Assembly (NCBI GenBank): GCA_024180945.1
Contig: JAKSGN010000005.1
Location: forward strand, 1,860,001-1,924,000
Length of the DNA stretch: 64,000 nt
From: Macrophomina tecta
Lineage: Eukaryota > Ascomycota > Dothideomycetes > Botryosphaeriales > Botryosphaeriaceae
Reading direction: 5' to 3'
Below are positions 11,223-23,554 of the stretch, in pieces (positions within the stretch are counted from its first letter, which is position 1; each line of letters starts with the position of its first letter). The translations under genes and the position numbers were made by a program. The notes under the pieces were generated by a model. The model was not told the DNA's origin. It did not search any database and saw only the letters and a program-made list of their open reading frames with translations.

Positions 11223-14200
11223 CCCCCCACAGCTTGCACAAAGGGGCTCTCAGAACTAGACGGATATCTGACCTCCGCTGGTCGGAAGTGCTTCAAGCCG
11301 CGTTACCTTTCAACTTTTAACCACCGTCTCTTCTCTCTAAGGAGTGTAGACAACAAATATCCATTCGACAACTCGCTTCCTCCCTCTCGACTCACGTGCC
11401 ATACGGTATCTATGATCGCTTCTGGAATATGCAAGGTGCTAATCAGACAGAGAGAGACGGCAGTGCGAGTCAACGAAAGACCAAAGGAACGACTTATGGA
11501 CAGCCACGTTACCGCTATTGTCGGACACGCCAATAAAGCGGGCTTTTGGCGTCTGATGTACGTGTGTGTGTGTGGAAACTGTGTTACAACATTGTGGGGG
11601 GAGTTTGCCCTTCAGGAACCGCGGCCAAGACCGAAAGTGCTACGTGCTACAGTTGCTAATGCGGCTGTGCCACACACGTACACAGTTCAGGAAGGGGGCA
11701 GGAAGGGCGAAGTGGGTGCGCGCATCTAAGGCATTAATTCGGCAGGACTCGAGCGCGTTTCACGATTCTGGCTCGGGGAATGGATGGGGGGACGCAACTC
11801 CACACTATTTAGTCGGCGGAACGGGGCCGGTCAATTTTTTAACGTCTCTCACTATTACCGGACTGGCTGTGTGGGTGGATGGTTGGCCACTTCGGCGTAT
11901 TCACTCCGTCGCCGCGTCCGTGTTGGCACTCCCAGTCGGCATTCGGACCGCGACGCCGGCACTTTGGCGCGGAGCGCGTACGTGCTTCCCCGTCTTTCAT
12001 TGATATTATGGTATTGTGGACTTTGTCTTCTGTTTTCTACCTTACTTTCCCCGAGTACAGGGAACTCTCTCATGGAGCGTTTGGGAAGGGGACATCACAC
12101 GACTACGCTACCCGGTCAGTTTCCCTTGCTCTACCACCGCCGCAGCCCGGTGTCTTCTTGGGAGGGTGGTTCTTGCCGAGGCACACGGATGGGGATTCCT
12201 CGAGTTGTACCTAGGCTGTATGATGGGCTCGGCATATGTACGCTAAGGAGGATGCTATGGGCTCTTGCGGAGGCGGGGGTTGGCGAGCCGGAAGTGCTCT
12301 GGGAATATCCCGTCCGCTTTGATCCTGGCGATGTCGTCGCCGATAACAGTCTGCCCGCTCAACCGCCACTTTCCTGTAGTGGGAGTGTGACTTCACGTCG
12401 CCCTGCGTGGCGCCTCGCGTGAGGCCAGAGAGTTGGGCATTGTTCCACTCAGGCAAATTATAACGGTTGTATGTTATAGCTTTTAGGCGCCTGTGGGCTT
12501 GTCACGCTGAAGTGAAGACCCCTTGAAGCCGGTTCAGGGAACGTCACTCGAGATTTGCACGAGGGCGGGGCAATGGCTGGCGACCAGGGACACTGGCGCA
12601 AAAGATCAACGTTGCAAGTGGCCGGCCGCAACAATCAGGAGCAGGCACTGACAGACGACAGATGGCAGGGACAAGGTGTTGGATAGGCGGTATCTGAATG
12701 GATATCGGTTCCTCCAATAAGGGAATTGCATCTGCCAATTTTCTCCGGTCAGAGCTTACCACCCTTGTCCGCGCGCTGCATTGAGAAGCTGAGTGTGTGC
12801 GGATTCATGCATTATCAATCACGTAACGTCTCGTTGGACGGTTCGCTTGTCGCAACACCAAAACAATGGGATGGGCCATCCAATGAACTGCTGGGAATTT
12901 TCCTAACTTGTGGCGGTATGGACGCCAGTCAGCATGCAAATGCGAGTGGCTCGTTCCTTTGCAATCCTCCAGCCGACGTTTGCTGCGACGTCGTCCGAAG
13001 CTTAAATGGCGGGAAGTCGACTTTTCTGGAACGGAGCTCATAGTCTCACTAGCAAGCTCGCTGCTCGCCCACCCATCCCGCCCCAGCTCGTGTCGCAGAA
13101 ACACGTGAAGGCGCCACTGCTGCCGTGCGGTGGGCAGCTTTAAGGTGTGGGTGGCGTGTGGAAAGCTATGACACGCGACATGTTGGAGGCGGATCGGGCC
13201 AGGAAGAAGCATTTAGCTAGTCACTGGAGCCGAGCGCTGGAGGGGAAGAGAGAGAGAGAGAGAGATGATACATGATGGATCACGCACTGACTATGGCTCG
13301 TGGCAAGTGGTATGGGCTTGGCAAGGCGGGGCGGGTAGATCAAACAGGCGCACTTCATGGGCCGCGGGTGTCTGTGGGCTGGATCGTTCTGCTGCAGGTG
13401 CGACGTGGTTGTCAGGATCGGTCTGGAATTTTTCACTTGCATATTCAGGCTGGACGTGATCGTGCGGGATACTTGCCGAACGGAAAGATTAAGCGGAACG
13501 AGTGCTCATGGTTAAAACAGTCTTTGTGACAAGCGGATCATTGTCGCAGCAATGGGAGTGAAGACCGTTCCGGCAAAACTAACATCACCCGAAGAGGCAA
13601 ATGGAGGTGCTGATTGCTTGGATTATTGTGCTTTCGAGCCAATCATGATGACTGAATTATTCTTTCCTACCACTTTGCTCCCCCGTCTGCCTTCATCTTT
13701 CTTGTGTCGACTTCTTTCCTCTGTAGTTATGTCTTGGCACAGCAATTATTCTTCACTCCTTCACCCACTAGTGCAAGTCCGCATGTGGCACCCAGCCGTC
13801 TGATACGTCTGGGCCAGGGGACGTGCCGCGTAGGCAGCCATGTGCGCATTGTCCGGCAGCTATAGCAACCTCAGTAACGCACCTTTTCCTCCTGTGACAG
13901 GCCATGTTGTCCTCATGTTCACTAACTATTGATGCACATACATTCCAACACAAGCTGTCTGTGGCTTGAGCATTAAGAGCAGAGTTTTTGAGGACAAAAA
14001 AAATTTAATCCTTCAATGCCTACTGGCTTTACTACTAGTTGTACTCCGTTTGTGGCTCCCACTTCGCGAGAGATTAAGCAAGACCGACATCATCCGGTGG
14101 CGGACAAAGGACGGTTTACTTTTTCATCACAGGTCCATAGTTCAAAGGATTATCAGTGGCCCACGTGCAATGCACGCATAGCGAAACGAGGTCCTCCCCC

Positions 14201-14776
14201 CCATGCCTGTGTTTACAAGGGCCAATGCAGTCTCGTGCATAACATGATCTCTCTTTAGTCACGAGAATACTAGAAAACGTCTTTCGCTTGCCCGAGAGTA
14301 CGAAAGTCTCTACGGTCCAGTCTACACTCCCAGCCACCTATAGGTCACGCCTATCCTACACTCCCAGCCAAGTCTCACTCCGTCCGTCCTTGCTTTCTCG
14401 GTCCGAAGGCACAGCAAAGCCGCCATCGCCCACCACCAGAGCGCAAACAAACCCCTGCCTACTCACAACCACAGAATGCACTCGCGCAAGACACATAGAC
14501 CTCCCACTCTGGATCTCCCCGCCCGCTCCAGACCAGTCCACCAATATTTATAGCACACCCCCAACCCCAGCTCCACATGATCCCACTGTGTCCGCAGCGA
14601 TAAACTTTAACCTTCCCCACCACACATCCGACGCAACCTTACTTTTTTTTCGTTCGCCGCAAAAAAAGAAAAAGAAGGAAAAAAATAAAAAATAAAAAGC
14701 AGAGGCGCACAGTTACGTACCTTATTCACACTTCCTTCATCGCTTCCCCGGAGGAGTCGAGATGGATAATTAATTT

Positions 14777-14798
14777 AAAAAAAAAAAAAAAAAAAAAA
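14777..14798. repeat. A22 homopolymer
   Basis: 22 consecutive A residues, in an A-rich region without genes. Confidence 0.85.
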
Positions 14799-16124
14799 GG
14801 AAAGAAAAGAAGCAAGCCACATACGCGTCGAAACGCCGTCCCTCTTCATCGCACCACGCACAAACCTCACACTCAACAAGCGGCTGGCTGACCGACTGAC
14901 CGACTGCCGCGCACCCCTCCACGCCTGGATGCCAGCCAGACACCAGCGCGCACCACCAATGTTCGGCCGAAGGGGAGAGGGAGGGAGGGAGGTGCGTACC
15001 CGGTCACACAAGGAGGCCCCGTTCCCACGTACGTACATACGCCAGCCCCAGACGGACACGCTGATCGACGTCGTCGCCTCCTTCATGTACGTACGTTCAT
15101 GCCGGGAGGTAGGGAAGGGCAACGCATGCATATAAGCGCGGAAGATCAGTCTGGGTGTTTTGCCTGCTTATGGCCGACGGACCAGAGCAGCCCAGGCCGA
15201 CGGGAAGAGGCCTGCGCACGACGGCACTCGCAGATAGGGTGACCAGGGCTGACATCAGCGCTTGTCGTCGGCGGGGAGCGTCAGCAGTCCGACAGGTCAG
15301 GTCAGGCACCGCAACGCGGCACATCCTCAACGGGCCGGCAGCAGCGCATGGCGGGTGAGATCATGGTGATCGGGTGCCTGATGTCTCAGTATTTCTTTCT
15401 TAATTCATTGGTTTCAATTTTATCCTTTATGTATCTACGGGAGCACTGCCTAAAAGTCTGCCGTTAACCCAGGCAGAGGAGCAAATGGAAAATGGGGATG
15501 AAGCGGAGACCAAAAAAAAAAAAAAAAATTAAATGAATATTGACATCTGAAGCGAAAGTCCTCAATCCCTTTCCTATACGTTGTCCTCCACGTTCGACGC
15601 GGAAAAGAAAACCCCTCTAGACGATAGAGAAAAAAGAAACACGACCCAAGCCCCGGGTATAATACTAAGAAGTTCATATGTGTATCAAAGATTGCATCCA
15701 GATAAAAGAAGGCATCGCGCAGATAAAATTGTAAGAAAAGGCGTCCCGGGTATCTTAGCCGTAAACTCTTCAAAGAAGTCCAAAAGGAAAAGTGAACTCG
15801 GTCGTAAACATAGAAGAATAGGAAATCATGCGGCCGTTGATCATAGGATCTCCTGATGGAAGACGCGTGCCGGCAGCAGCAGCTCCGAAGCTTGGTTTGG
15901 TAGGCCGAACGATGAACCCGAGATCGAAGCGAAAAAGCTTCCGCACGTACCACTTCTCCGGAGGCGCGTGAACGAAGAAGCAGTGGTAGCTGGCAAAGCT
16001 AAATGAAGCTTAAAGTCTTCCCCCGCGTCCGCATCCGTAGACTCCGCAACGCTCCCGCCTTCATCCCTGTTCTCCGGGCCAGACAAGGAAAGCCTCGGGC
16101 TCCAAATATGGAAGCCAAGGAATC

Positions 16125-18270
16125 CTAGGCATCTGCGAACCAAACGTCCCATTCCTCGTCCTTTGCCGGTGCGCGGCCAACGACGCACTTCGTCCTTGCT
16201 TGAGCATCGGCGCTGAGTTGTCCGGCCACAACATGCGCCTCAGCCACGTGCCTGAACAAAGTTTCGGCGTTTCCATAAACGCTGCTGACCCGGCCTTCGG
16301 CGCAACAGAAGGAACAACCGTAGCTATAGCCGGGCTTGCTCAAGTACTTGTGTTCCTCGACGGAGCTCTTGTCCTTCGGGGCAACGGACAGGTCAGAGGA
16401 CGACTTGGGGGTGGTGCAGGCGTGATTGGCGAGGAAGCCGACGAGGTTGCCGCTGGTGGTGTCGTGCTCCGTAGCCGCTAGGCGGAGCAAAGAGCCGGAT
16501 TTGACTTTGACGTGGGACTTGGCGAGAAAGATCCACCTGTACTTCACGGTGACGTGTGTGTCGCCCATCACATGGACGTAGGTGTAAATGTTGGGATCTG
16601 TGAGGTAGGGCTTCTTTGCGCCAAAGGTGGGACCCTCGAAGTTGCAATCTTTGCATTGCCAGACGAGGCATGACGTGTACATGCCGACGGGCTTGTTGCG
16701 GACAACGAGGCTCTTTTTCATGTCTTCACGGAGGGACCACGCACCCTTGCAGAAGTTGTAGTAGTTGTTGGCTTTGCAAGGACGGCCAAGCATGGGCTGA
16801 GTAGAGGCGGAAGCAGTGGGTGGGAGCACAGGAGATGCGGTGACATGTGGAGGCTGTGGCGGGATGACAGTTACGGTTGGAGCACTGACGTTGCGGCTGT
16901 GCGACTGAGTAGTAGTTGCTGTGGACGGCGGTGAGCTGAGTTCGTTTGGCGGGGGCTCGGTGCTGAAAGGGCTGCTGTTCTGGATGGACGTGTAACTGTG
17001 GCGGGTGCCCGGTGGTGCCACGGAGGGAGCGACACAGTCGTCCCCGCTCATATTGGCTGAGGAAACGGTCATGCTGTCGCCCGTAGCATTCTCCGAGGCA
17101 GAGTAGTGGCTGCAGGAGGAAACAGAGGCACCGGAGCTGAGCCAAGACGTCGGCCGCAAGTCCTGGTCGAGGCTTAGAGAGCCCATGCACTGATTGAACG
17201 CGTCATTGAGCTCGGCTGAAGTCCTGACATTGCCTCTCGGCGACTCCATGGCGGCATCCAAGCTCATGGGCTCGATCTGCTGGTCCATGGACTCGCGCTC
17301 CAACGGATGGATTGGCCGGGGGCTCTCCGGGAAGTGGGCGGGAAGGACCTTCCTGTCCGACTCGAAGTGGCCTCGGTTGAAGCGGGTGGGCGAGTAGGCG
17401 GGCGGTTGCGGAGGGTCCATGGGAGGGCGCAGCCGCGGTGGAACTTCAGCGGGCAGCTCATGGGTTTGGGGGCTGATCAGGTCTTGATGCTCCTGGGACC
17501 CGTGGTTGGACATCCATGGCATGTTCGGGGCCAAGCCGTAGCCAGAGTTCCTCTTGTCCGAGTTGCTGGAGTTGCTGGAGTGCCCGGTCAGGGCCGAAGA
17601 GCTTCGCCTGTGCGAAAAGACCCGGTGGAGCACGCTCTTCGGCTTCTCCTCGTGACTCAGGATGGTGACTGCTGGAGGAAGGTGGTCGGAGAAATTGCTG
17701 GAGGACCTGGAGCGCTGGCTGTTGCTGAGAGAGGATCGGTGGGTGCCGCTGAAAGACGAGTGGTAGCCGGCGTCACTATCCAGCCGCTGGCGTTGCGGGG
17801 GAAGGTCCTCGACAATGCGCTGGCGCAATTCGGCAAGCACGGCAAGGGTGTCGCGCCTGAGCATCACCGAGGCCTCGTGGAGGGATGTCAGGTCGACGAC
17901 GGCAGACTCATTGCGCGTGGCAATCTGCAGGCTCCTGATCACGTCGGACTGGAGAGAGACGGCAATGTGCAGCAGGCGTTCACGGGCAATTGCTGGCTGG
18001 GTCAGTGGCAGTGCCGGGCTTTGGGGGGGGGCGGAGATGCTCACCGTCGCCCATCTTGACGCTGCGGCCCAGGTCCTTGCAGTCGGCAGCATAGCGCAGC
18101 TCGATCTGGGCCGCGCCGTTTTCCAGCGATTCCAGGAGGGCCTTTTCCTTGTAGGCCTCCTCGCCCTTTCTCTTCTTGCGCTGCTTCTTCAGCTGCTTGA
18201 GCAGCTCGGCCCCGCTGTGGAAGGCCGAGGCGACGGCGGCAACGGCAACGGAGACCTGCAGCGAGTCCAT
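16125..18270 (-). CDS. Conserved fungal protein with Cys/His C-terminal domain (unknown function)
   Basis: Exons 18270-18045 and 17992-16125, 697 aa. The 52-nt intron starts GTGAGC, has a CACTGAC branch and uses the second of two adjacent AGs; the first would hit a stop. The start is placed at MDSLQVSVAVAAVASAF; an in-frame ATG 33 codons upstream is possible. The N-terminus (about 1-125) is helical: a short hydrophobic segment, a very basic patch KQLKKQRKKRKGEE, then ESLENGAAQIELRYAADCKD. This resembles the N-terminal domain of many fungal signalling/NACHT-associated proteins. The middle (about 130-450) is Ser/Pro-rich and disordered. The C-terminal 220 residues look folded, with paired cysteines and histidines: TSCLVWQCKDCNFEGP, YGCSFCCAEGR, then LFRHVAEAHVVAG. 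These suit one or two zinc fingers. No enzyme motif is seen. Confidence 0.78.
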
Positions 18271-20995
18271 TGGGTCAGCATGAGCGGAGGGGGCGAGTGC
18301 GTGCGGGGCGGCGGGGATGAGAGCGCAGGCGGAGAGAGAGGTAATTAAGGGCTCTGAGCACGGAAGCATTGGTGGCGCGAAAGCATGCGGAACAGGCGGA
18401 CGGGGCTGCGGAGGGTCCAGGAGGGCTTACCTCGAGCGCGGCCATGGTGTCCAACGCTCGCCAGGCTCGGGCGGCGCTGCGCGGGGGACGAGGGGATCGC
18501 GGGTGCTCAGGACGAGGCAGCGCGGAGGGCGAGCAGCATTTCAGCCGACGACAACGGGCGGCGGGCGATAAGAATGGGCAGGTGGGTGTTTTGAACGCTA
18601 TGGCGGGCAGGGCGTGCAGGGATGGAGCCCCGCGAGCGCCTCCGGGCGGGCCTTGCAGTGCGCCTGGGCTCCGCACGCTGCCCCCGGCCGGTGCGCGCAG
18701 GCTACAGCCGTTCGAGAAGGTGGCCTGTCCATCGCGCTGTGCAATCAGCCGGCGCAGCCTGGCGGAGGCGAAGGCTGCGCGCGCGCCCGGCTCGTGCGAG
18801 AGAGCGAGAGAGCGAGAGGGAGGCAGCGAGAGCGGAATGCCGCGTGGCCCTCTGACATCAGATGCGCGCCGTCTCCGCGCAATGCCGCTGCGAGCACGAC
18901 GGTCGGGCTGTGGAAATGCTCCGAGTCAGCATGGGCGTCGGCCGGGAGGCAGCCAGCCGCACTCGAGGGTGCAGGCCGGGGCCGATCAGTCGCCGTGTTT
19001 CCGCCTTGCCTTCCCTGCTCCTCGCCTGCCCTCTTTTCCGGCCAATCGCAGCGCGCCGCGCCTGGCTCTTTGTGCCTCCGTCCCTCTCGCGCCATCTCCA
19101 CCATCTCGGTTTCTCCGTTGCCGGGCCTAGCTGCCGCCAGCCCTCCCTGCCGGCCTGCCTGCCTGCCTGCCCTCCTCCGCATAGCTTCTTCCAACCTCAC
19201 AGCTTCCACAAGCACTTGCGCTTCCGCTGGCCCAGAGACGCTGCCCATCCGACAGCTCCCACCCTGCCCCGCCGCTCACCGCCGCATTGATCGACTCCGA
19301 GAGCTCCGCACGGCTCTCGTTTCTCCGCGCCCACCAGAGCCCACCCCCGTCGGTCCGACTTGCTGGATGATGCGTCGGCAATGAAGTCATTCGGCAATCC
19401 GCGACCCTCCGCTCCGCAAGAGTGCGCGACCGCCGAGCTTGCCTGCTCGTACGGACCGCTCCATTGACTGCATCTGGATGCACGCGTCCGCTCCTACAGC
19501 GCCCCTGTCCGCGTCTTGCAGCTTGGCCGCCGTCGTCGACCACGTGGTCCTCCTCCGCCGTTTGCTCGGCAGCTTCCGCGCCCCGAGTCGCCGTGCGAGC
19601 CTCGCCGCCTCGCTTGATGAGTCGTCGCCTATTGTGACTTTCGCAACTGGCCCTTTCTGCACGCTGCGCCCCGGCACATGCCGTGCTTAAGGCTCGCCGT
19701 CCACTCCATAAGTCGAGTCACATGTGCTACCGCGCGCGACTTCCTTCCATCTGCCACCATCCGCGAAATCCCAATGCGGATGCAGATCCCTGCTGTGGTT
19801 CATTCCGATGGCATCTTGGAAAGTGGGCGTCCTGCTACCGTGAATAGTCAAGTGAAATGCTTCCACGAGCCAGATCAGGCTGCATGTCTCTGCGTTCGCC
19901 TTTCCTGGCTCAGGCGCTCTACTCCTGGTCCTTCCCGGGATTGGATCGGCAGGGTCAATTGACATCGCCAGTCCACTCGCCGCCAACTGGATGCTCAGGG
20001 GTTGACCGTAGACAGTCGGAGCCTGAAGTGGGAGAGCCTTTTTCTGATCTCAGATGCCGTGCGGCCCAAATCTCGCTAGAGGCTTCATCCATCCTTTCAG
20101 AATCACAGCATTAGGCCTGCTTCATCGGCCGCAAATCAAGGCAAGCCTGCGAAAGGCAGTTGAACAGCATAGTACGTATCTGAACGCGCGATCTCTCTCT
20201 CTCTCTCCAAAAAAAAAAAAAAGAAAAAAAAAGGTCCAAAGCACCCGGAGATGAGCCCGGTCGTATCAGAGATCTTCTGCATATTTTCCAAAATTCAAGC
20301 CTACACAAGCGCAACACATCTCTGCTCGGTCGGAGATGTCTCGATCATTATGCTCGCGGCGGCAAAATCATCCGCACACATGGCTACCTTCAGTGTCTCG
20401 TTCCGTGACCATTGGCAATTTTTTGATTTCACTGGCTCTGCTTCATCTGGCCCAGCCGTGCACTCGTCTGCGGGGCGGCGATCCCACCCCGCTGTATAAC
20501 GCTCGAAGCCCTCCCCGCTACGTGTGTTACGCTTCATTGTCAGCGCAAGTACCTCAGTTGACGTGGTATGATCTCCGGTCAATCCATCTTAGCCAGTGGT
20601 GCCCAGTCTCAAGAGGTTCAACCCTTCCAAAGCAGGTATTATACCGATGTTGTGAGGGCAGCCCCCACCCCAACAATAACGAAATTTAGGCGGGACTTTC
20701 TGCTGAGGTCCTCCGCTCATGTTTTTGTGGGAGGCTGCAACAAAACGTGCGGGGCTGTGATACTCGCTCGTCCAATGACGGGCCTTGCCGCCTGCAGGCA
20801 GAAAAAGGCCAGCTGACACAGCACTTCCCTTGAGCCTTGTCGTGGCGATGCGCTCGCGTTCGAGGCGCCGAGGCTCAATCGAGCTGTTGTTCAGCCTTGC
20901 GCCTAGGCACCCGACGCGTGCGCGCCATCCTTCGGAGCGCAATAAAGCGCACAGCTGTGGCTCCAACATACGCCTGCCCGCATGAGAAGGCGGCC
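18271..20995. other. Intergenic, GC-rich
   Basis: Upstream region of the minus-strand gene starting at 18270 and of the CorA-like gene starting at 20996. The first 1.4 kb is very GC-rich and has long spurious open frames on both strands. A short GCCT repeat lies at about 19150-19172 and an A-rich tract at 20208-20233. No gene is supported. Confidence 0.45.
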
Positions 20996-22664
20996 ATGCT
21001 CGATTCCCAGAGCCAGCACAATGATTACATACAAAGTACGGCGTTGGCCTGGAGGTTGCTGCAGATGTACTTCACGCTAACTTTTGCTACAGATGCGCCC
21101 GGTGTTCGCTTGAGAGAAGGGGCTGGAAGACGCAGCGGATTGCCGCGCCTGATGTAAGGTTCTTCTGCGCAGTTTCTTGAAGCAGGAGGTTGACTCCAGG
21201 CAGCTTCTGCGGCGCCGAAGAACTGAAGGATGACGATCCGCTCCTGGGCGGGTGCAATATCAACCACGGGTTTCTCCGCCTGGCGCGCCGCCACGTAAGG
21301 CGAGATTCGAATGGCCTCTTTGGGAGCCGAACGGTGCGGGAGAAAAACAGGGAATCGAACCACACTACGATTTTGAAGCACGGTAGGCCATCGCATCGTC
21401 TCTGCTTCGCAATGTCCTGATCGGTCTGCAGACTCCTGGTGCTGTTTCAAGATCAAGCAAGTCCACAAATCCATCGAGGATGACGATGCTGCGTGGAGCA
21501 TCAAGTACGAGTGGCAACAGCCCAGCGTCTACATATCTTGGAACGCACAGGACCTGGTGACCTTGGTTCTTTGCATGGATACACCCGAGGGACTGCAGAA
21601 AACCATACAGTGCGCCTGGGATGAAGGTTTCAACAAAGTTCAAGATCCTTACCAGTGGTATTGTCTCATTGTAGACAAGATCACGGATCTGTACGACGAA
21701 TCCGTATGGAAACTGAGGGACTTCGTCCGAGAAGACGTCGAAAAGGTACGTTCTCTCGAGACTCACAGTCATTCCAGGGCATGTGCCTGCAGATGCTTCG
21801 ATTGCTCAAAAATGGGTGGCGCCGGAAGCGTGCTATAGTCCTGGAGCCTTTCGCTCATCTGATTCTTGTATTGCCGATGCTGACGTGCTGGTTCAGAGAC
21901 GCTCCCCAGAATCCACCAACTTTGAACGTCTTCACGACATCGCAAGACACATAATCCATTCGAACGAGACTCTCGAAGTGGCTCTGAGCACCCTCGATGG
22001 AATGCAGCAGGCCCATCAACTCTTCAGCGAGGAAGTCTCCGCCAACGAAGCAACCACCCAGGACTTTTCCATGCGTCACACCCAGCTAGAGCTCTCACAT
22101 CTCACAAGAACGATCAAAGCGTCTTTTTTGCGATCCAAATCTCTGCACGATCGCATCCACAATGAGATCAATCTCGTGAGCACCCATGAGCGCACTGGTC
22201 GGACAGAACGGCTGCTCACCCGATGCAGGCATACAATCTCGTGAATCAAAGGGACAGTTTCTTGATGAAGACGATCGCAGTAATGACTCTCGTCTATCTT
22301 CCAGGGAGCTATCTGGCTGTAAGAATGCCTTCAACTTTTCCCTTTGCCCCGCCATTGACCACTTAGGCAGTCCATATTCGGCATGAACTTCTTCGACTTC
22401 TCAGAATCGAGTGGGCTCGTTCTGTCGAACAAGTTCTGGATTTACTGGGTGCTCACAGCAGTCATGACAGTAATCACCGTCGGAACGTGGATAATGTGGC
22501 AGAGCAAGAGCAGGCATTCGCGCCAGCCTGGTGCAACGGGACAGAACAGACAGACAGGTTCATCAACGCAATCCAATACAAGCGCATGCTATGTTCAGGC
22601 GACGGAGAAAGCAAGAGAAAGATGGCACACGAAGGCAAAAGGGGACATAGCCAGCCCGGTATGA
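20996..22664 (+). CDS. CorA-like Mg2+ transporter family protein (fungal-specific branch)
   Basis: Six exons: 20996-21153, 21204-21382, 21432-21745, 21897-22175, 22229-22318 and 22371-22664, giving 437 aa. All five introns (49-151 nt) are GT-AG and phase-consistent. Domain order: a divergent N-terminal region; SVYISWNAQDLVTLVLC; the family's YDESVWKLRDFVREDVEK (about 210); FERLHDIARHIIHSNETLEV; a long helix; and NLVNQRDSFLMKTIAVMTLV entering TM1. TM1 is followed by FGMN, equivalent to the CorA GMN selectivity motif; TM2 is FWIYWVLTAVMTVITVGTWI. The C-terminus is a short Gln/Ser/Lys-rich tail. In CorA these two helices form the pore of a pentamer. Many fungal members are of unknown substrate, so Mg2+ transport is inferred from the family only. 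The first two exons rest on splice consensus alone and are less certain than the last four. Confidence 0.75.
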
Positions 22665-23554
22665 CCTGCCTCCATCGTTGTCTTGGCACGTGTAAATATG
22701 GTGGAAGATCTTGGGTTTGAGGACAGCATTCGAGACCAATAGATTTCTCCTTTCCACCGGAACAGTATAGCCCGTTGTCCATATTATCAGCCTTGTAATC
22801 GCACCTAGGCTGCACTGTTCAAACCGTCAACACTAGAGCGCGAAGGCTGCTTGATGTTAGTGCAGATAAGACGCCCCGATCTTTAGAGTCTCTTCAAAGG
22901 CAGCGAGGACACCCGACACCAACACAGTATTAACTGTAGTGCGTCTCGACCGCAATGTTTGGTTTTCTCTCCCCGGCGGACGGGTGAGATAAGGTTCGGG
23001 CGTTTTGATCTTAAGCACTTGGCGGGCGGTGCCAGCCGTAGTGTTGTGCATGCGAGGAGAAAGATAAGCAGAGGCCTCGCCCGACCTCACGCAACTAGAT
23101 GCCTGTCCGGTTGTCCAAAGCGAGTCATGGCGCTACAGACTTTGACATTATCGTTGCACATGAATATCAGTTCCCGGTAATCCGGAGCGAGGGACTGGAA
23201 CCAGGCATCTTCTTGAGCGTACCGGATATCATTCTCCTTCTTTGCGCATCGCTGGACGAGGAAGTGCAGTCCGACGAGGGGTATTGGACGGTAACGTGGA
23301 CCAGTGAATAAGGTGTTTAACTCGGCAAGAAAATCGAGACCGTGATCCGCAGGACCGCTCGTCCCGAGTCAGCCGTTTTTAAACTTCCTGCCATGCGTTC
23401 GCTAACGGGACCGGCAGTTTGTGGTCGCCGGATGAAGCTTCGATGCATGCATTTATAGCGCGAGAAGCCCTACGGTAGAGGCGCTTTTCGTCCATTTCCG
23501 CGTGCTGTCAACGCGCATGTTTTCACCGCCACCATCTCAGGATCAATCGCCACC
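22665..23554. other. Intergenic
   Basis: 890 bp between two plus-strand genes. The small open frame at 23099-23311 shows no recognisable family and I do not call it. Confidence 0.4.

Larger units (their letters stand above)
10602..16124. other. Long gene-poor interval
   Basis: About 5.5 kb in which I find no spliceable conserved frame on either strand. Open frames such as 10755-11729 (+) have no coding signature. It holds many homopolymer and simple-repeat tracts: T then A at 11197-11222, GA repeat near 13246-13265, an A/G-rich tract near 14655-14697, A22 at 14777-14798, poly-A near 15512-15528, and ACGT-rich alternations around 15026-15090. It could contain long UTRs, a non-coding RNA, or regulatory DNA for the genes at either side. 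Confidence 0.5.

Noticed and set aside
10755..11729. 324-codon plus-strand open frame
   Set aside because: Biased composition (poly-Phe/Lys from T/A runs), no family resemblance and no good start context; most likely chance.
18369..19384. Long open frames on both strands in the GC-rich stretch
   Set aside because: Arg/Ala/Pro-rich shadows on both strands at once, typical of high-GC non-coding DNA in the upstream region of the gene starting at 18270.
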